From Flexithrix dorotheae DSM 6795 (lineage in GTDB: Bacteria; Bacteroidota; Bacteroidia; Cytophagales; Flammeovirgaceae): DNA of 64,000 nucleotides. Below, in pieces: positions 8,984 to 18,454 of this stretch. The position numbers and the translations under genes are program-made. Positions within the stretch are counted from its first letter, which is position 1. Each line of letters opens with the position of its first letter. The notes beneath the pieces were generated by a model that was not told the DNA's origin, did not search any database, and saw only the letters and a program-made list of their open reading frames with translations. The stretch lies in assembly GCF_000379765.1 (NCBI RefSeq), contig NZ_KB903431.1:325788-389787 (forward strand). The letters run 5' to 3'.

Positions 8984-11054
8984 ATAGGGAAGGTTGATTG
9001 GCATTTACCCAAACCTGCATTGAACCAGCACCTCGGTTCGACCAGCTAAAATAAGGAATGGCCAAAAAGTTGACAGTTTTATTGTCGTCTACATAGCATT
9101 TTCCGGAAATGGTTTGCACTCCCTTTAGGAGTTTCTTGTTGAAGCTGGTATTAAGTTGATCTTCTGGTTTTAATTCCATTTGCAAAAGATTAAAGGGATT
9201 ATCATGGCCTTCCAGGCAGTATAAAAGTGGTCCTCTTTCCATCGCTATTTTCCCGCGATTGCTTACGATTTTTTCATCACAGGCTATTTTTCTAATTTCC
9301 ATGGGGAAAATTAATTCAATTTTATCTCCTGTTTCCCATTTCTTATTGAGGGTAATAAATGCCGCTTCATGATTATAGTTCAGTACTTTGCCATTTACTC
9401 TCAATTCAATTTTTGCCTGAGAAGAATCTGTGTAATGGTAAATACTTTCTCCACCTATAATAGGTTTGTTTTTTAGCCAACCAGGAATTCTGATATGGAT
9501 GGGAAATTCCTGTGAAGTTTCAGCCGTTACCGTGATCACGGCATGGCCATTCCATGGAAATTCTGTTTCCTGTTTTAATTTTACCGTCCCTTTTTCATTT
9601 TTAAAGGAAAGCTCACTTCCGATAAATTGATTAACAAAAATTTCATTCCCTCTTTGTGCATAAATGTATTTTGGAACAGAGGGAATGAATCTGGTTAAAC
9701 TGCTCAGGCAACAGGCTACAAATTCAAAATCAAGTCTTTCTGCTGATTTATTCAGGTTGAATTTATGTTTGCCGTCCGAGGCCAGGGGATTGGAATAAGA
9801 AAATGATTTTCCATCCAGGGAAATGCCTGATAATGCACCATTATATAAAATTCTCTCCATAAGATCTGGATATTTTACATCTCCGGTCAGCAGAAACATT
9901 TCATGGTTAAATACCAAAAAAGCAATGGCATTACAAGTTTCATTATATGCTTCTAAATTGGGCAATTCATTGGTTTCTGCAATGCTTTCCAGTCGCTTCA
10001 CTGAGGCTACACCCCCAGTGATGGAAACTTTCCCTTCTACCAGATCCTTCCATGCCATTTCCAAAGTGGGGAGGTAATTAACAGAATCAATTTCGCGTTG
10101 CAATTTAGCCATGGCAATGTACATGTATAATGCTCTTACGGCATGCCCCTTAGCTTCAATTTGTTCAGAAACAGGGAGGTGGTCCTGAGCGTAATGCCGG
10201 TCTTTTATCCCGCTTTCTTTATCCGTTTTGATGAAGAGTGTGTGATTTTTGCCATTCCCTCTTTCCTCTAAAAAATAGTGGGCAAGGTTTAGATATTGAG
10301 GGTTTTGGGTAACCTGATACAATTGAATCAAACCAAGTTCAATTTCCTGATGTCCCGGTGGAATTTCTAACTTCCCCGGACCAAATGTCTGGTTAATATG
10401 ATTAGCTAATTTGATGGCAACCTCCAAAAATGCTTTCTTTCCTGTGGTTTTATAATAGGCAACAGCTCCTTCAATTAGGTGCCCCGCACAATACAATTCA
10501 TGCATGTTTTCAATATCTGCCCAATTATGATCTGGTTTTTTTCTGGCCCATGGTTCGGGGCTTTGTCTGGTCATGTGAAATGTATGCAAATAGCCATTTG
10601 AGTCCTGGGCAGCCTCAAATAATTTGATCAGGGAATCTGCAGCTTTTTGTAAGGCGTCATTATTTGATTGGTAGGCGGCCCCAAAGGATTTTATAAGCGT
10701 GTCTCCTGCATTTACTAAAGTTTTATTATCTGAGTGATAGTTTAAATAAGCGATTCCTTCAATTACCTTGTATAACTCAGAGTCAGACCAGGGCAGTCCT
10801 CTGTGGGCGCTGGAGCTTTTTCCTGCTGCACTTATGTAATTGTCTTTGTATCCATTTTCATCAAATCTATTCAGCACTGCCGGGATGGTAACGTTTGAAT
10901 TTGTGGTAATTTTCCCATTCCAAAAATCATCCTTTATCTCAACTTTAGATAGAGGAACTTCTATTATTTCCAGAGTTTTATTCCCTTTGGGTTTAGGGGA
11001 ATAACATCCTGAAAAAAATATTAGCATTAAAATAATGTAGGTTAAAAGTTTCAT
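8982..11054 (-). CDS. Glycoside hydrolase family 127 (DUF1680) lipoprotein, probable beta-L-arabinofuranosidase
   Basis: This 690-residue protein starts with a lipoprotein signal ending in FSGC (Cys17). The middle is an (alpha/alpha)-barrel-like hydrolase domain and the C-terminus a beta-sandwich. Residues matching the zinc-thiolate active site of HypBA1 are visible: E372 and C374 in NETC, and C448-C449 in VACC, with C448 the expected nucleophile. The usual CCPPN motif is CCLSS here. GH127 enzymes release beta-L-arabinofuranose from plant or algal glycans, but other specificities exist in the clan. No SusC/SusD pair or other polysaccharide-utilisation gene is adjacent, so it is an isolated glycosidase. 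It probably works in the periplasm, anchored to a membrane. Confidence 0.82.
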   Translation of the reverse strand: MKLLTYIILMLIFFSGCYSPKPKGNKTLEIIEVPLSKVEIKDDFWNGKITTNSNVTIPAVLNRFDENGYKDNYISAAGKSSSAHRGLPWSDSELYKVIEGIAYLNYHSDNKTLVNAGDTLIKSFGAAYQSNNDALQKAADSLIKLFEAAQDSNGYLHTFHMTRQSPEPWARKKPDHNWADIENMHELYCAGHLIEGAVAYYKTTGKKAFLEVAIKLANHINQTFGPGKLEIPPGHQEIELGLIQLYQVTQNPQYLNLAHYFLEERGNGKNHTLFIKTDKESGIKDRHYAQDHLPVSEQIEAKGHAVRALYMYIAMAKLQREIDSVNYLPTLEMAWKDLVEGKVSITGGVASVKRLESIAETNELPNLEAYNETCNAIAFLVFNHEMFLLTGDVKYPDLMERILYNGALSGISLDGKSFSYSNPLASDGKHKFNLNKSAERLDFEFVACCLSSLTRFIPSVPKYIYAQRGNEIFVNQFIGSELSFKNEKGTVKLKQETEFPWNGHAVITVTAETSQEFPIHIRIPGWLKNKPIIGGESIYHYTDSSQAKIELRVNGKVLNYNHEAAFITLNKKWETGDKIELIFPMEIRKIACDEKIVSNRGKIAMERGPLLYCLEGHDNPFNLLQMELKPEDQLNTSFNKKLLKGVQTISGKCYVDDNKTVNFLAIPYFSWSNRGAGSMQVWVNANQPSL

Positions 11055-11177
11055 GGCTAAAAGATAGATTGGTAAAAATTGTAGTCATTTAATTTAATGA
11101 AAACAAAAGAATCTTCCTAAGAAATATCAAAAAACAACAATTCAGAGTGAATTATCACTGCTGGTTTTTCTTAGCCC

Positions 11178-11185
11178 CAAAGATA
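11178..11185 (-). promoter_or_regulatory. Possible promoter -7 box of the GH127 gene
   Basis: TATCTTTG on the minus strand matches TAnnTTTG. It implies a leader of roughly 115 nt before the ATG at 11054. Confidence 0.4.
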
Positions 11186-11263
11186 ATATTAATGGTTACC
11201 ACCGGACCCCGTAGCTTTGTTTTTCCTTGATTGACTAAGTAAAATCAGTTTTAAAGTCCTCTA

Positions 11264-11271
11264 TATTTTTG
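11264..11271 (+). promoter_or_regulatory. Possible promoter -7 box of the POT transporter gene
   Basis: TATTTTTG matches TAnnTTTG. A second match, TAGCTTTG, is at 11212-11219. Either gives a long untranslated leader before 11460. Confidence 0.4.
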
Positions 11272-11459
11272 ATTATAAATTGAAAAATAGCCAATTACAA
11301 ATGGAATACCTACCAGATGAAAAGATGTAGGCTTCCTGAAGGTTCAGCGAAAGTTTCTAAGCGAAAATCCGCAGAGGTTGCCCATAATTATATATTTTTA
11401 TCCAAAACAACAAATACCGCAATTTATTAAAACAACATAAAACACAGAAAATAAGGAAA

Positions 11460-13328
11460 ATGGAAAATCAAGTACCGCAGCAAAGGGAGTTTTTGGGACA
11501 TCCTGTAGGATTATATATACTTTTCTTTACAGAGCTTTGGGAGCGATTTAGTTATTATGGAATGCGTGCCATTTTGGTATTGTATATTGTAGCTGGTGTA
11601 AAAGAAGGGCCTCTTGGTGGTATGGGATGGTCCAATGCAGATGCACTGGCGTTATATGGTTGGTACACCATGTTGGTTTATGTGATGTCGGTTCCAGGAG
11701 GTATTTTAGCAGATAAATTTTTAGGGCAAAAAAAATCGGTGATGCTGGGAGGATGGCTGCTGGTAATTGGGCATGGCATTTTAGCAGTAGAGGCTGATTG
11801 GGCATTTTTTACCGGTCTGGCCTTTATCATTCTAGGTGTTGGGTGTTTAAAGCCCAATATTTCCACCATGGTTGGCGGACTTTATAAGAAAGGAGATATC
11901 AGAAGAGATAAAGGATTTACAATTTTTTACATCGGAATAAATATTGGGGCATTTTTATCCCCAATATTTGTGGGCTATGTGGGGGAAAGAATTGGTTGGC
12001 ATTACGGGTTTGGGCTGGCAGGAATAGGAATGTTTATTGGACAACTGGTTTTTTTATACGGGCAGAAATATTTGAAGGGAATTGGGGATTTTATTCCCAC
12101 AGAAATAAATTCCGAAAATGCTGGATCCGGAATTTTGAGTAAAATTTTTAAAGATGTATTGGCTACCATCGTCATGGTCCTATTGATTGGGTTAGGTGGA
12201 GTGATGACTTTCTATGGAAGTATTGGAGGTGGAATTTTGGTAGTATTTGGTGGAATAGCTGTGGGGGCAGGAATTGTTATTTTCAAAGAACTAAATGATA
12301 TTGAAAAGGATAGGGTAACAGTGTTATTGCTTTCTTTTCTGATTGTAATAGTATTCTGGGGAGCTTTCGAACAGGCAGGGGGATTAATGAATATATATGC
12401 CAAGGATAAAATAAACCGCATGTTTTTCTCCTGGGAAATTCCAGCGTCTATTTTTCAATCAGTCAACTCCTTTTTTATCATCACGCTGGGAACTGCTGTG
12501 GCTGGCTATTGGGTAGTCAGAAGGTTAAAGGGAAAAGAAGAGTCAGCCATTTTTAAAATGTCAATAGGAACCATAATTATGGGGTTGGGATTTTTATGCA
12601 TGGCTGCTGCATCTCTGGAAGCCGGAGCTGAACCTTTTGGAAAAGGAGCTATGATCTGGTTGATATTAGCCTATTTATTCCATACGGTTGGGGAATTGAG
12701 TTTATCTCCTGTTTCCCTTTCTTTTATTACAAAGCTGGCGCCTGCAAGATATGTGGCTATTATGATGGGTGTTTATTGGGCTGCAACAGGTTTGGGAAAT
12801 AAAATGGCAGGAGCAATTGGGGAGGCTTCACAAATGGAGTCGGTAAAAATGGAAATGGTGGCCACTAATGAGCAAATTAATAAATTTGTGGCCCCTGAAG
12901 CTATAGAGAAAAAAGAAGATTTTTCAGTTAGGGCAAAATTGTTTTTGGAGGGGGATGAAATTGTATTAAAAGATTTGGAAAAGGATGAACCCATAAACTC
13001 GCTGATCTCACTAGATACTGAGAATGAAGAAAGATTGATAACCTTATTAAAAGAAGAGCAATTAACCGCAGCACAAAATGGCCATGCTACCCTGAAGTTT
13101 GATTTTGATGAGGAGGAAGATAAATATAACGGGGAAATTATAGTGGAGGAAATCCAAAATCAAAGGGAGTTGAAAACATTTTTATTGATTACTCTTTTCA
13201 CCGTATTATTTGGACTGCTCTTATTAGCTTTCTTAAGGAAATTGAAGAAAATGACTCATGGAGCTGAGGATGTAGATTTTAGTATTGGAAATGTAAAACC
13301 CATGAGGCCTAAAAAACAAAAGATATAA
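11460..13328 (+). CDS. POT/PTR-family proton-coupled peptide transporter
   Basis: This inner-membrane major-facilitator protein imports di- and tripeptides with protons. The family signature ExxERFxYYG is present as ELWERFSYYG at 25-34, and many hydrophobic segments follow. It is 622 residues, longer than the usual 450-500. The extra length is a hydrophilic acidic stretch at about 457-566 inserted before the last membrane segment (about 573-591), after which comes a basic tail. The start is the ATG at 11460. It is monocistronic, ending at a strong terminator. With the M1 peptidase close by it could take part in peptide use, though the genes are not linked transcriptionally. Confidence 0.92.
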   Translation: MENQVPQQREFLGHPVGLYILFFTELWERFSYYGMRAILVLYIVAGVKEGPLGGMGWSNADALALYGWYTMLVYVMSVPGGILADKFLGQKKSVMLGGWLLVIGHGILAVEADWAFFTGLAFIILGVGCLKPNISTMVGGLYKKGDIRRDKGFTIFYIGINIGAFLSPIFVGYVGERIGWHYGFGLAGIGMFIGQLVFLYGQKYLKGIGDFIPTEINSENAGSGILSKIFKDVLATIVMVLLIGLGGVMTFYGSIGGGILVVFGGIAVGAGIVIFKELNDIEKDRVTVLLLSFLIVIVFWGAFEQAGGLMNIYAKDKINRMFFSWEIPASIFQSVNSFFIITLGTAVAGYWVVRRLKGKEESAIFKMSIGTIIMGLGFLCMAAASLEAGAEPFGKGAMIWLILAYLFHTVGELSLSPVSLSFITKLAPARYVAIMMGVYWAATGLGNKMAGAIGEASQMESVKMEMVATNEQINKFVAPEAIEKKEDFSVRAKLFLEGDEIVLKDLEKDEPINSLISLDTENEERLITLLKEEQLTAAQNGHATLKFDFDEEEDKYNGEIIVEEIQNQRELKTFLLITLFTVLFGLLLLAFLRKLKKMTHGAEDVDFSIGNVKPMRPKKQKI

Positions 13329-13345
13329 GTTATTAAATTCAAAAA

Positions 13346-13390
13346 CCATCTGAACTACATTTTTAATCATTTAAGTTCAGATGGTTTTTT
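13346..13390. terminator. Bidirectional terminator
   Basis: An 11-bp stem, CCATCTGAACT / AGTTCAGATGG, is followed by TTTTTT on the plus strand and a T-rich run on the minus strand. It separates the convergent POT transporter and bifunctional nuclease genes. Confidence 0.85.
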
Positions 13391-13413
13391 GTATAAAGAT
13401 AAATTTTCTCAGA

Positions 13414-14034
13414 CTAGGCCTGTCTTCTGTTTAATTCGTCTCTAATTTTGGCCGCTTTTTCATAGTCCTCTTTGGTGAGGGCGGCTTCCATCATGGATTT
13501 TAATTGATCTATTGATATAGAGTTAAGTTGGGAGGTATCTAGTGGTTCACTATCCTGACTAGCCTTTACCACAGGAGATTTTTTGCTTTTGGCAGGTTTT
13601 TCGTTTCCTTCGTCTTCCTCATTTAATACAATCCCCGCTTCTTCCAGAATATTTTCATTGGCATAGATAGGAACATCAAATCTAAGCGCAATGGCAACCG
13701 CATCAGAAGGACGGGCATCCAGTTCAATAAAATTGGAGCCATCTCTGAAACTACATATAATTTTGGCATAAAAAACACCTTCCTTTAAATCGGAAATAAT
13801 GATTTCATGCACATCTATATCAAAATTTATGGCTAAAGATTTAAATAAATCATGAGTCATTGGCCGGTTAGAAACAATCTTTTCCATTTCAATGGCAATA
13901 GCCTGAGCTTCAAACATCCCTATAATTATGGGCAGTCTTCTATTCCCCAACTCCTCTCCTAAAACCAAAGCAAATGAACCTGATTGAGAATGACTTGCCG
14001 ATAATCCTAATATTTCTAATTTGATTTTGTCCAC
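13414..14034 (-). CDS. Bifunctional nuclease (BFN/DUF151) family protein with C-terminal UVR motif
   Basis: Residues 1-130 form a BFN domain, recognisable from the N-terminal pattern ILGLSASHSQSGSFALVL, from RRLPIIIGMFEAQAIA at about 32-47, and from the DARPSDAVAIALR segment at about 106-118. A charged linker (about 135-165) leads to a UvrB/UvrC-type motif at about 172-205 (LTKEDYEKAAKIRDEL). Plant homologues have DNase/RNase activity; the bacterial role is unsettled. The UVR motif suggests contact with a repair or protease-adaptor-like partner. The ATG at 14034 lies 29 bp from an exact -7 box. It is cytoplasmic, at 206 residues of usual length. Confidence 0.9.
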   Translation of the reverse strand: MDKIKLEILGLSASHSQSGSFALVLGEELGNRRLPIIIGMFEAQAIAIEMEKIVSNRPMTHDLFKSLAINFDIDVHEIIISDLKEGVFYAKIICSFRDGSNFIELDARPSDAVAIALRFDVPIYANENILEEAGIVLNEEDEGNEKPAKSKKSPVVKASQDSEPLDTSQLNSISIDQLKSMMEAALTKEDYEKAAKIRDELNRRQA

Positions 14035-14062
14035 AACTTCAAGTTAGCTTTTAAACTTTACA

Positions 14063-14070
14063 CAAAAGTA
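14063..14070 (-). promoter_or_regulatory. Promoter -7 box of the BFN-family gene
   Basis: TACTTTTG on the minus strand is an exact TAnnTTTG match, 29 bp upstream of the ATG at 14034. Confidence 0.55.
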
Positions 14071-14303
14071 AACATATTCTTAATAAAATCTAATTTGACA
14101 AAATTAATTTGCTCAAAGAATTGAATAGGTATTTTTATTAAAAATTGAAATTTATTCCACCCTAATTTTTGCGAAAAATGATAGAAAATGGATTAATTCA
14201 GGTGAAAAATGAAAATTCTCTAAGTAATTTCCTGATTGGTAATTTAATAAAAATATAATGCTATTCCCTAAATAATATAAATTTTGATCCTGTCTTATTA
14301 GAT

Positions 14304-15455
14304 TTAAAAACCTAATTTGCTACTGGTCATAATAAGAGATCCCGCCTGAAAGGCTGAATTTCTCAGAAGTCTTTCCCCTTCCTTCATCGCTTTTTCCAAA
14401 CTCATTGGACTATCTTCGATGGCAAAGAGGGCATCAAAAGCCTTAAATTTTTCCTGCTCTTCCGGTGGAATGTTTCCCGAAAAAGCAATGACCATTTTAC
14501 CTGCTTCCTTGGCTTTCAGGGCAATGCCATAAGGGCCTTTGCCATCTAGTGTCTGGAAATCCAGTTTGCCTTCTGCTGTAATCACAATATCAGCAGTTGG
14601 CAGGTGTTTCTCAAATTCAAGAATTTCCATCACCAAATCAATTCCGTTGCAAATTTCGGCATCCAGATAACCTTTTAGCCCTGCTGAAATTCCCCCAGCT
14701 GCACCGCCATGATCAATTGAAGCCAAATCTTTCCCGGTAAATGCTTTTGAAACTTCTACAAAGTGTTTCAGGTTTTGCTCCAACATAGAAACCTGCTCGG
14801 GACTGGCCCCTTTTTGAGGTCCAAATACCCTTGCCGAACCTGATTCACCGATAATTTTATTCTCTACATCACAGGCAATTTTAATCTTACAATCCCTTAC
14901 ATCCCTACTAACATTATCATCATCGATTTTGTTAATTTTTTGTAGATTTCCACCACCAAATGGGATTTCCCTGCCATCATTATCTAAAAAGCTGAACCCT
15001 AATGCCTGTAATATGCCAACACCTGCATCGGTGGTAGCACTTCCTCCAATTCCCAAAATAATTTCTTTGCATCCCTCATTAATTGCCGCCTTCATTAATT
15101 CTCCAGTTCCGAAGCTGGTGGCATTCAGGGCATCCAGTTCTTCCGTCTTTAAAAGCGCAAGACCGGAAGCTTTTGCCATTTCAATAATTGCGGTACCTGA
15201 AGGAGTGATTCCATATGCTGCCTGAACTTTATTTCCCAATGGGCCTGAAACTTCTACCAATTTCATTTGTCCGCCAAGTGCTTTTACCAAAACATCCGCA
15301 AAGTGGTCTCCACCATCAGCAATGGGCAGTTTCACTGTCTCAAAATCTGAGCTTGCTTTAAGCAAACCGGCTTCAATGGCGTTGGCAGCTTTGTGAGCAT
15401 CAAGACTTCCTTTAAATGAATTAGGGGCGATTATTACTTTTAATTTTCGATTCAT
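14304..15455 (-). CDS. Glycerate kinase (GarK/GlxK family)
   Basis: This 383-residue enzyme phosphorylates D-glycerate; the GarK/GlxK family gives 2-phosphoglycerate. Family features are the N-terminal IAPNSFKGSLDAHKAA (9-24), ADGGDHF at about 46-52 (family ADGGEGT), GIGGSATTDAGVG at about 135-147, and GGAAGGI near 249-255. The ATG at 15455 sits about 36 bp from an exact -7 box, giving a short leader. It follows metH on the same strand, but a terminator-like hairpin and its own promoter separate them. Role: glycerate from glyoxylate, serine or sugar-acid breakdown is fed into glycolysis. No garR or gcl neighbour is visible. Confidence 0.93.
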   Translation of the reverse strand: MNRKLKVIIAPNSFKGSLDAHKAANAIEAGLLKASSDFETVKLPIADGGDHFADVLVKALGGQMKLVEVSGPLGNKVQAAYGITPSGTAIIEMAKASGLALLKTEELDALNATSFGTGELMKAAINEGCKEIILGIGGSATTDAGVGILQALGFSFLDNDGREIPFGGGNLQKINKIDDDNVSRDVRDCKIKIACDVENKIIGESGSARVFGPQKGASPEQVSMLEQNLKHFVEVSKAFTGKDLASIDHGGAAGGISAGLKGYLDAEICNGIDLVMEILEFEKHLPTADIVITAEGKLDFQTLDGKGPYGIALKAKEAGKMVIAFSGNIPPEEQEKFKAFDALFAIEDSPMSLEKAMKEGERLLRNSAFQAGSLIMTSSKLGF

Positions 15456-15490
15456 TTAATGAGATGGTTTCTACAAAAAGCTAAAAATGA

Positions 15491-15498
15491 CAAATATA
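15491..15498 (-). promoter_or_regulatory. Promoter -7 box of the glycerate kinase gene
   Basis: TATATTTG on the minus strand is an exact TAnnTTTG match, 36 bp upstream of the ATG. Confidence 0.55.
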
Positions 15499-15540
15499 TG
15501 GCTAAAAATTAAAGCCCTTCTAAAAAAATAAAAGGGCTCT

Positions 15541-15580
15541 CATAAAAAATGTAAGAACCAGAATTTCATTCCTGGTTCAT
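15541..15580 (-). terminator. Terminator of the metH pair
   Basis: GAACCAG (15555-15561) and CTGGTTC (15572-15578) form a stem, followed on the minus strand by a T-rich run. A second hairpin, AGCCCTT/AAGGGCT at 15513-15538, follows and may back it up. Confidence 0.6.
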
Positions 15581-15663
15581 TTGTAGGGAGAAATGCTGTC
15601 TCATTATCAAACAGTTATAGCCCCAATGGATTCATTTATTTTTATCCAACTACTTTTATTCAA

Positions 15664-18402
15664 TTAATAGGCTAAAATACTACCCAACCATTTTTCGGTT
15701 TCCTCAACTGACTTTCCAATCCTTTTGGCATAGTCCTCTACCTGATCTTTTTTGATTTTGCCTAATCCAAAATATCGTGAGTTTTCATTGGCAAAATACC
15801 AACCACTTACCGCTGCAGCCGGATACATGGCAAAACTTTCCGTAAGTTCCAGACCGATATTATCCGTAGCATTAAGCATTTTAAAAAGTGTACCTTTTTC
15901 CAGGTGATCAGGACAGGCCGGATACCCCGGTGCTGGTCGTATACCCTGATATTTTTCCCTGATAAGCGATTCGTTATCAAGTGCTTCTCCTTTGGCATAA
16001 CCCCAAAGTTCAGTTCGTACTTTTTGGTGAAGGCACTCTGTAAATGCTTCTGCGATTCTATCGGCCAGGGCTTTGATCATAATACTGTTGTAATCATCAT
16101 GATCTTTTTCAAACTCTTTAGCTAGTTCTTCTGCGCCATGGCAGGTTACTGTAAATGCCCCAATGTAATCACTTATTCCGGTTTCTTTTGGGGCAATATT
16201 ATCTGCCAGACAAAAGTTGGTGGTTTTTTCTGATTTCTTATTTTGCTGTCTCAAATGATGTAAAACTTCAGCCACTTTTGTTCTGTCTTCCTCAAAAGTT
16301 TCCTGGTTAAACTGATAGACTTCAATATCATCATCATTAATTGAATTGGCAGGAAAGAATCCTATTACCGCATCTGCTTTTAATGACTTTTCTCTGATCA
16401 CTTTATCTAAAAGCTCATTGGCATCATTAAACAGTTTTTGAGCCTCCTGACCAACTACTCTGTCTTCCAGGATTTTAGGATACCTGCCAGCCAGTTCCCA
16501 TGATTGGAAAAATGGCGTCCAGTCGAAAAATTTCACTATTTCCTCCAGAGAGAAATCCCTGAAAACTCTGGTGCCTAAAAATGAAGGTTTTGTAATTTTC
16601 TGGTTTGGCCAGTCCAGTTGAGTTTTATTGTTTCTGGCATTTTCAAGAGAGATATAAACTTTGGATTCCTGACGCTTGGCATGATCAGTCCTTAAAGTGG
16701 CATATTCTTCCTTGAACTTGGTTTTTTGCCGGTTCCTGACTTCATCCGATTCAGCCGTAAAACTACTGACCACAGGTACACTTTTAGAAGCATCAAGCAC
16801 ATGGGCAATAGGGCCGGAGTATTTAGGATCAATTTTTACTGCGGTATGAATTCTGGAAGTAGTGGCCCCTCCAATTAACAGAGGTATTTTCAAGCCTCTT
16901 TTCTCCATCTCCTCAGCTACACCAACCATTTCATCGAGTGAAGGGGTAATTAAACCACTTAAACCAATGGCATCTACATTTTCCTCAATGGCTTTCTGGA
17001 TAATTTTTTCTGTGGGTACCATTACTCCCATATCAATAATATCGTAATTATTACAGGCGAGTACCACCCCAACAATGTTTTTCCCAATATCATGCACATC
17101 TCCTTTAACAGTAGCCAGTAATATTTTAGGTGCTTTGGCTTCTGCATCAATTGTCCCGGATTTTTTCATTTCCTCCTTCTCCCGTTCCATAAATGGAAGT
17201 AAATAAGCCACCGCCTTTTTCATTACCCGGGCAGACTTTACTACCTGAGGAAGGAACATTTTTCCAGACCCAAAAAGATCGCCAACAATGTTCATCCCAT
17301 CCATTAGAGGGCCTTCAATCACATGAAGAGGCCTTGGGTATTTTTGTCTGGCTTCTTCAGTATCTTCTTCAATGTAATCAACAATTCCCTTCACAAGTGC
17401 ATGGGAGAGTCTGCTTTCAACAGTTTCTTTTCTCCAGGCATCATCCACCACTTTTGCCTTGCCCGAACCTTTTACAGTTTCGGCAAATTCTAACAAATTC
17501 TCGGTGGCTTCATCTTTTCTGTTCAGAAGTACATCCTCTACTTTCTCTAATAAATCTTTTGGGATTTCATCATAAACTTCAAGCATAGTGGGGTTTACAA
17601 TTCCCATATCCATACCGTTTTTAATCGCATGGTACAAAAACGCGGAATGCATGGCTTCCCTCACCGGATTATTTCCCCTAAATGAAAATGAGACATTACT
17701 AACTCCTCCGCTTACTTTGGCTCCGGGCAAATTATCTTTAATCCATTTTGTGGCCCTAAAGAAGTCCAGCGCATTGTTTTTATGCTCTTCCATACCGGTG
17801 GCTACCGGGAAAATATTGGGATCGAAAATAATGTCTTGAGGAGGGAATTTCACTTCATCCACTAATATTCTATATGCTCTTTCGCAAATTTCCACTCTTC
17901 TCGGATAATTGTCAGCCTGTCCTTTTTCATCAAAGGCCATTACAATTACCGCAGCCCCATACATTTTAATTTTTTTTGCCTGATACTTAAACTCCTCTTC
18001 TCCGGCTTTCAGACTGATGGAATTTACCACTGATTTTCCCTGAACGACTTTAAGTCCAGCTTCAATAATTTCCCATTTGGAAGAATCAATCATAATAGGA
18101 ATTCTTGAAATTTCTGGCTCTGAGGCAATTAGGTTAAGGAAGTTTACCATGGATTCTTTTCCATCAATCATTCCTTCATCCATATTTACATCCAGGATTT
18201 GCGCACCGCCTCTTACCTGATCAAGTGCTACAGATAAAGCTTCTTCAAAATTACCTTCTTTTATCAATCGCAAAAATTTCCTTGATCCCGTTACATTTGT
18301 TCGCTCTCCAATATTTACAAAATTAGATTCCGGGGTAATGATTAAAGGTTCAAGTCCACTCAACATTAAAGGTGGAAGCTGTCTTTGAGGATTAACTGTC
18401 AT
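15664..18402 (-). CDS. metH: Methionine synthase, cobalamin-dependent: folate, B12 and reactivation domains
   Basis: This 912-residue chain carries three of the four MetH modules: a pterin-binding TIM barrel (about 25-285), the B12 cap and Rossmann modules (about 295-560, with DVHDIG at 435-440 and His437 as the lower cobalt ligand), and the AdoMet-binding reactivation domain (about 590-912, with RPAPGYP at 822-828). It transfers the methyl group of methyl-tetrahydrofolate to cobalamin. The homocysteine module is the separate gene 52 bp upstream; the two total 1247 residues, close to the single-chain E. coli enzyme. Both share one SAM-riboswitch leader. The start, [20 protein letters not shown], lies in the normal inter-domain linker. 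Confidence 0.95.
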   Translation of the reverse strand: MTVNPQRQLPPLMLSGLEPLIITPESNFVNIGERTNVTGSRKFLRLIKEGNFEEALSVALDQVRGGAQILDVNMDEGMIDGKESMVNFLNLIASEPEISRIPIMIDSSKWEIIEAGLKVVQGKSVVNSISLKAGEEEFKYQAKKIKMYGAAVIVMAFDEKGQADNYPRRVEICERAYRILVDEVKFPPQDIIFDPNIFPVATGMEEHKNNALDFFRATKWIKDNLPGAKVSGGVSNVSFSFRGNNPVREAMHSAFLYHAIKNGMDMGIVNPTMLEVYDEIPKDLLEKVEDVLLNRKDEATENLLEFAETVKGSGKAKVVDDAWRKETVESRLSHALVKGIVDYIEEDTEEARQKYPRPLHVIEGPLMDGMNIVGDLFGSGKMFLPQVVKSARVMKKAVAYLLPFMEREKEEMKKSGTIDAEAKAPKILLATVKGDVHDIGKNIVGVVLACNNYDIIDMGVMVPTEKIIQKAIEENVDAIGLSGLITPSLDEMVGVAEEMEKRGLKIPLLIGGATTSRIHTAVKIDPKYSGPIAHVLDASKSVPVVSSFTAESDEVRNRQKTKFKEEYATLRTDHAKRQESKVYISLENARNNKTQLDWPNQKITKPSFLGTRVFRDFSLEEIVKFFDWTPFFQSWELAGRYPKILEDRVVGQEAQKLFNDANELLDKVIREKSLKADAVIGFFPANSINDDDIEVYQFNQETFEEDRTKVAEVLHHLRQQNKKSEKTTNFCLADNIAPKETGISDYIGAFTVTCHGAEELAKEFEKDHDDYNSIMIKALADRIAEAFTECLHQKVRTELWGYAKGEALDNESLIREKYQGIRPAPGYPACPDHLEKGTLFKMLNATDNIGLELTESFAMYPAAAVSGWYFANENSRYFGLGKIKKDQVEDYAKRIGKSVEETEKWLGSILAY

Positions 18403-18454
18403 TTATTAATATTTTTATTCAAATCAAAAAATAAGACCAGGTGAAAAAATCATC

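Larger units (their letters stand above)
11055..11459. other. Intergenic region between divergent genes, 405 bp
   Basis: It holds minus-strand (11178-11185) and plus-strand (11264-11271) promoter boxes for the flanking genes. The leader of the plus-strand gene, about 180 nt, contains partly self-complementary sequence around 11327-11383. I see no gene. Confidence 0.45.

Noticed and set aside
17193-17588. Open frame antisense to metH
   Set aside because: Shadow of a strongly conserved gene, with low-complexity composition.
18403-18454. MetH split as a frameshift or pseudogene
   Set aside because: A 52-bp spacer, separate start and stop codons, a break at a domain border and complete modules fit a genuine two-gene form.
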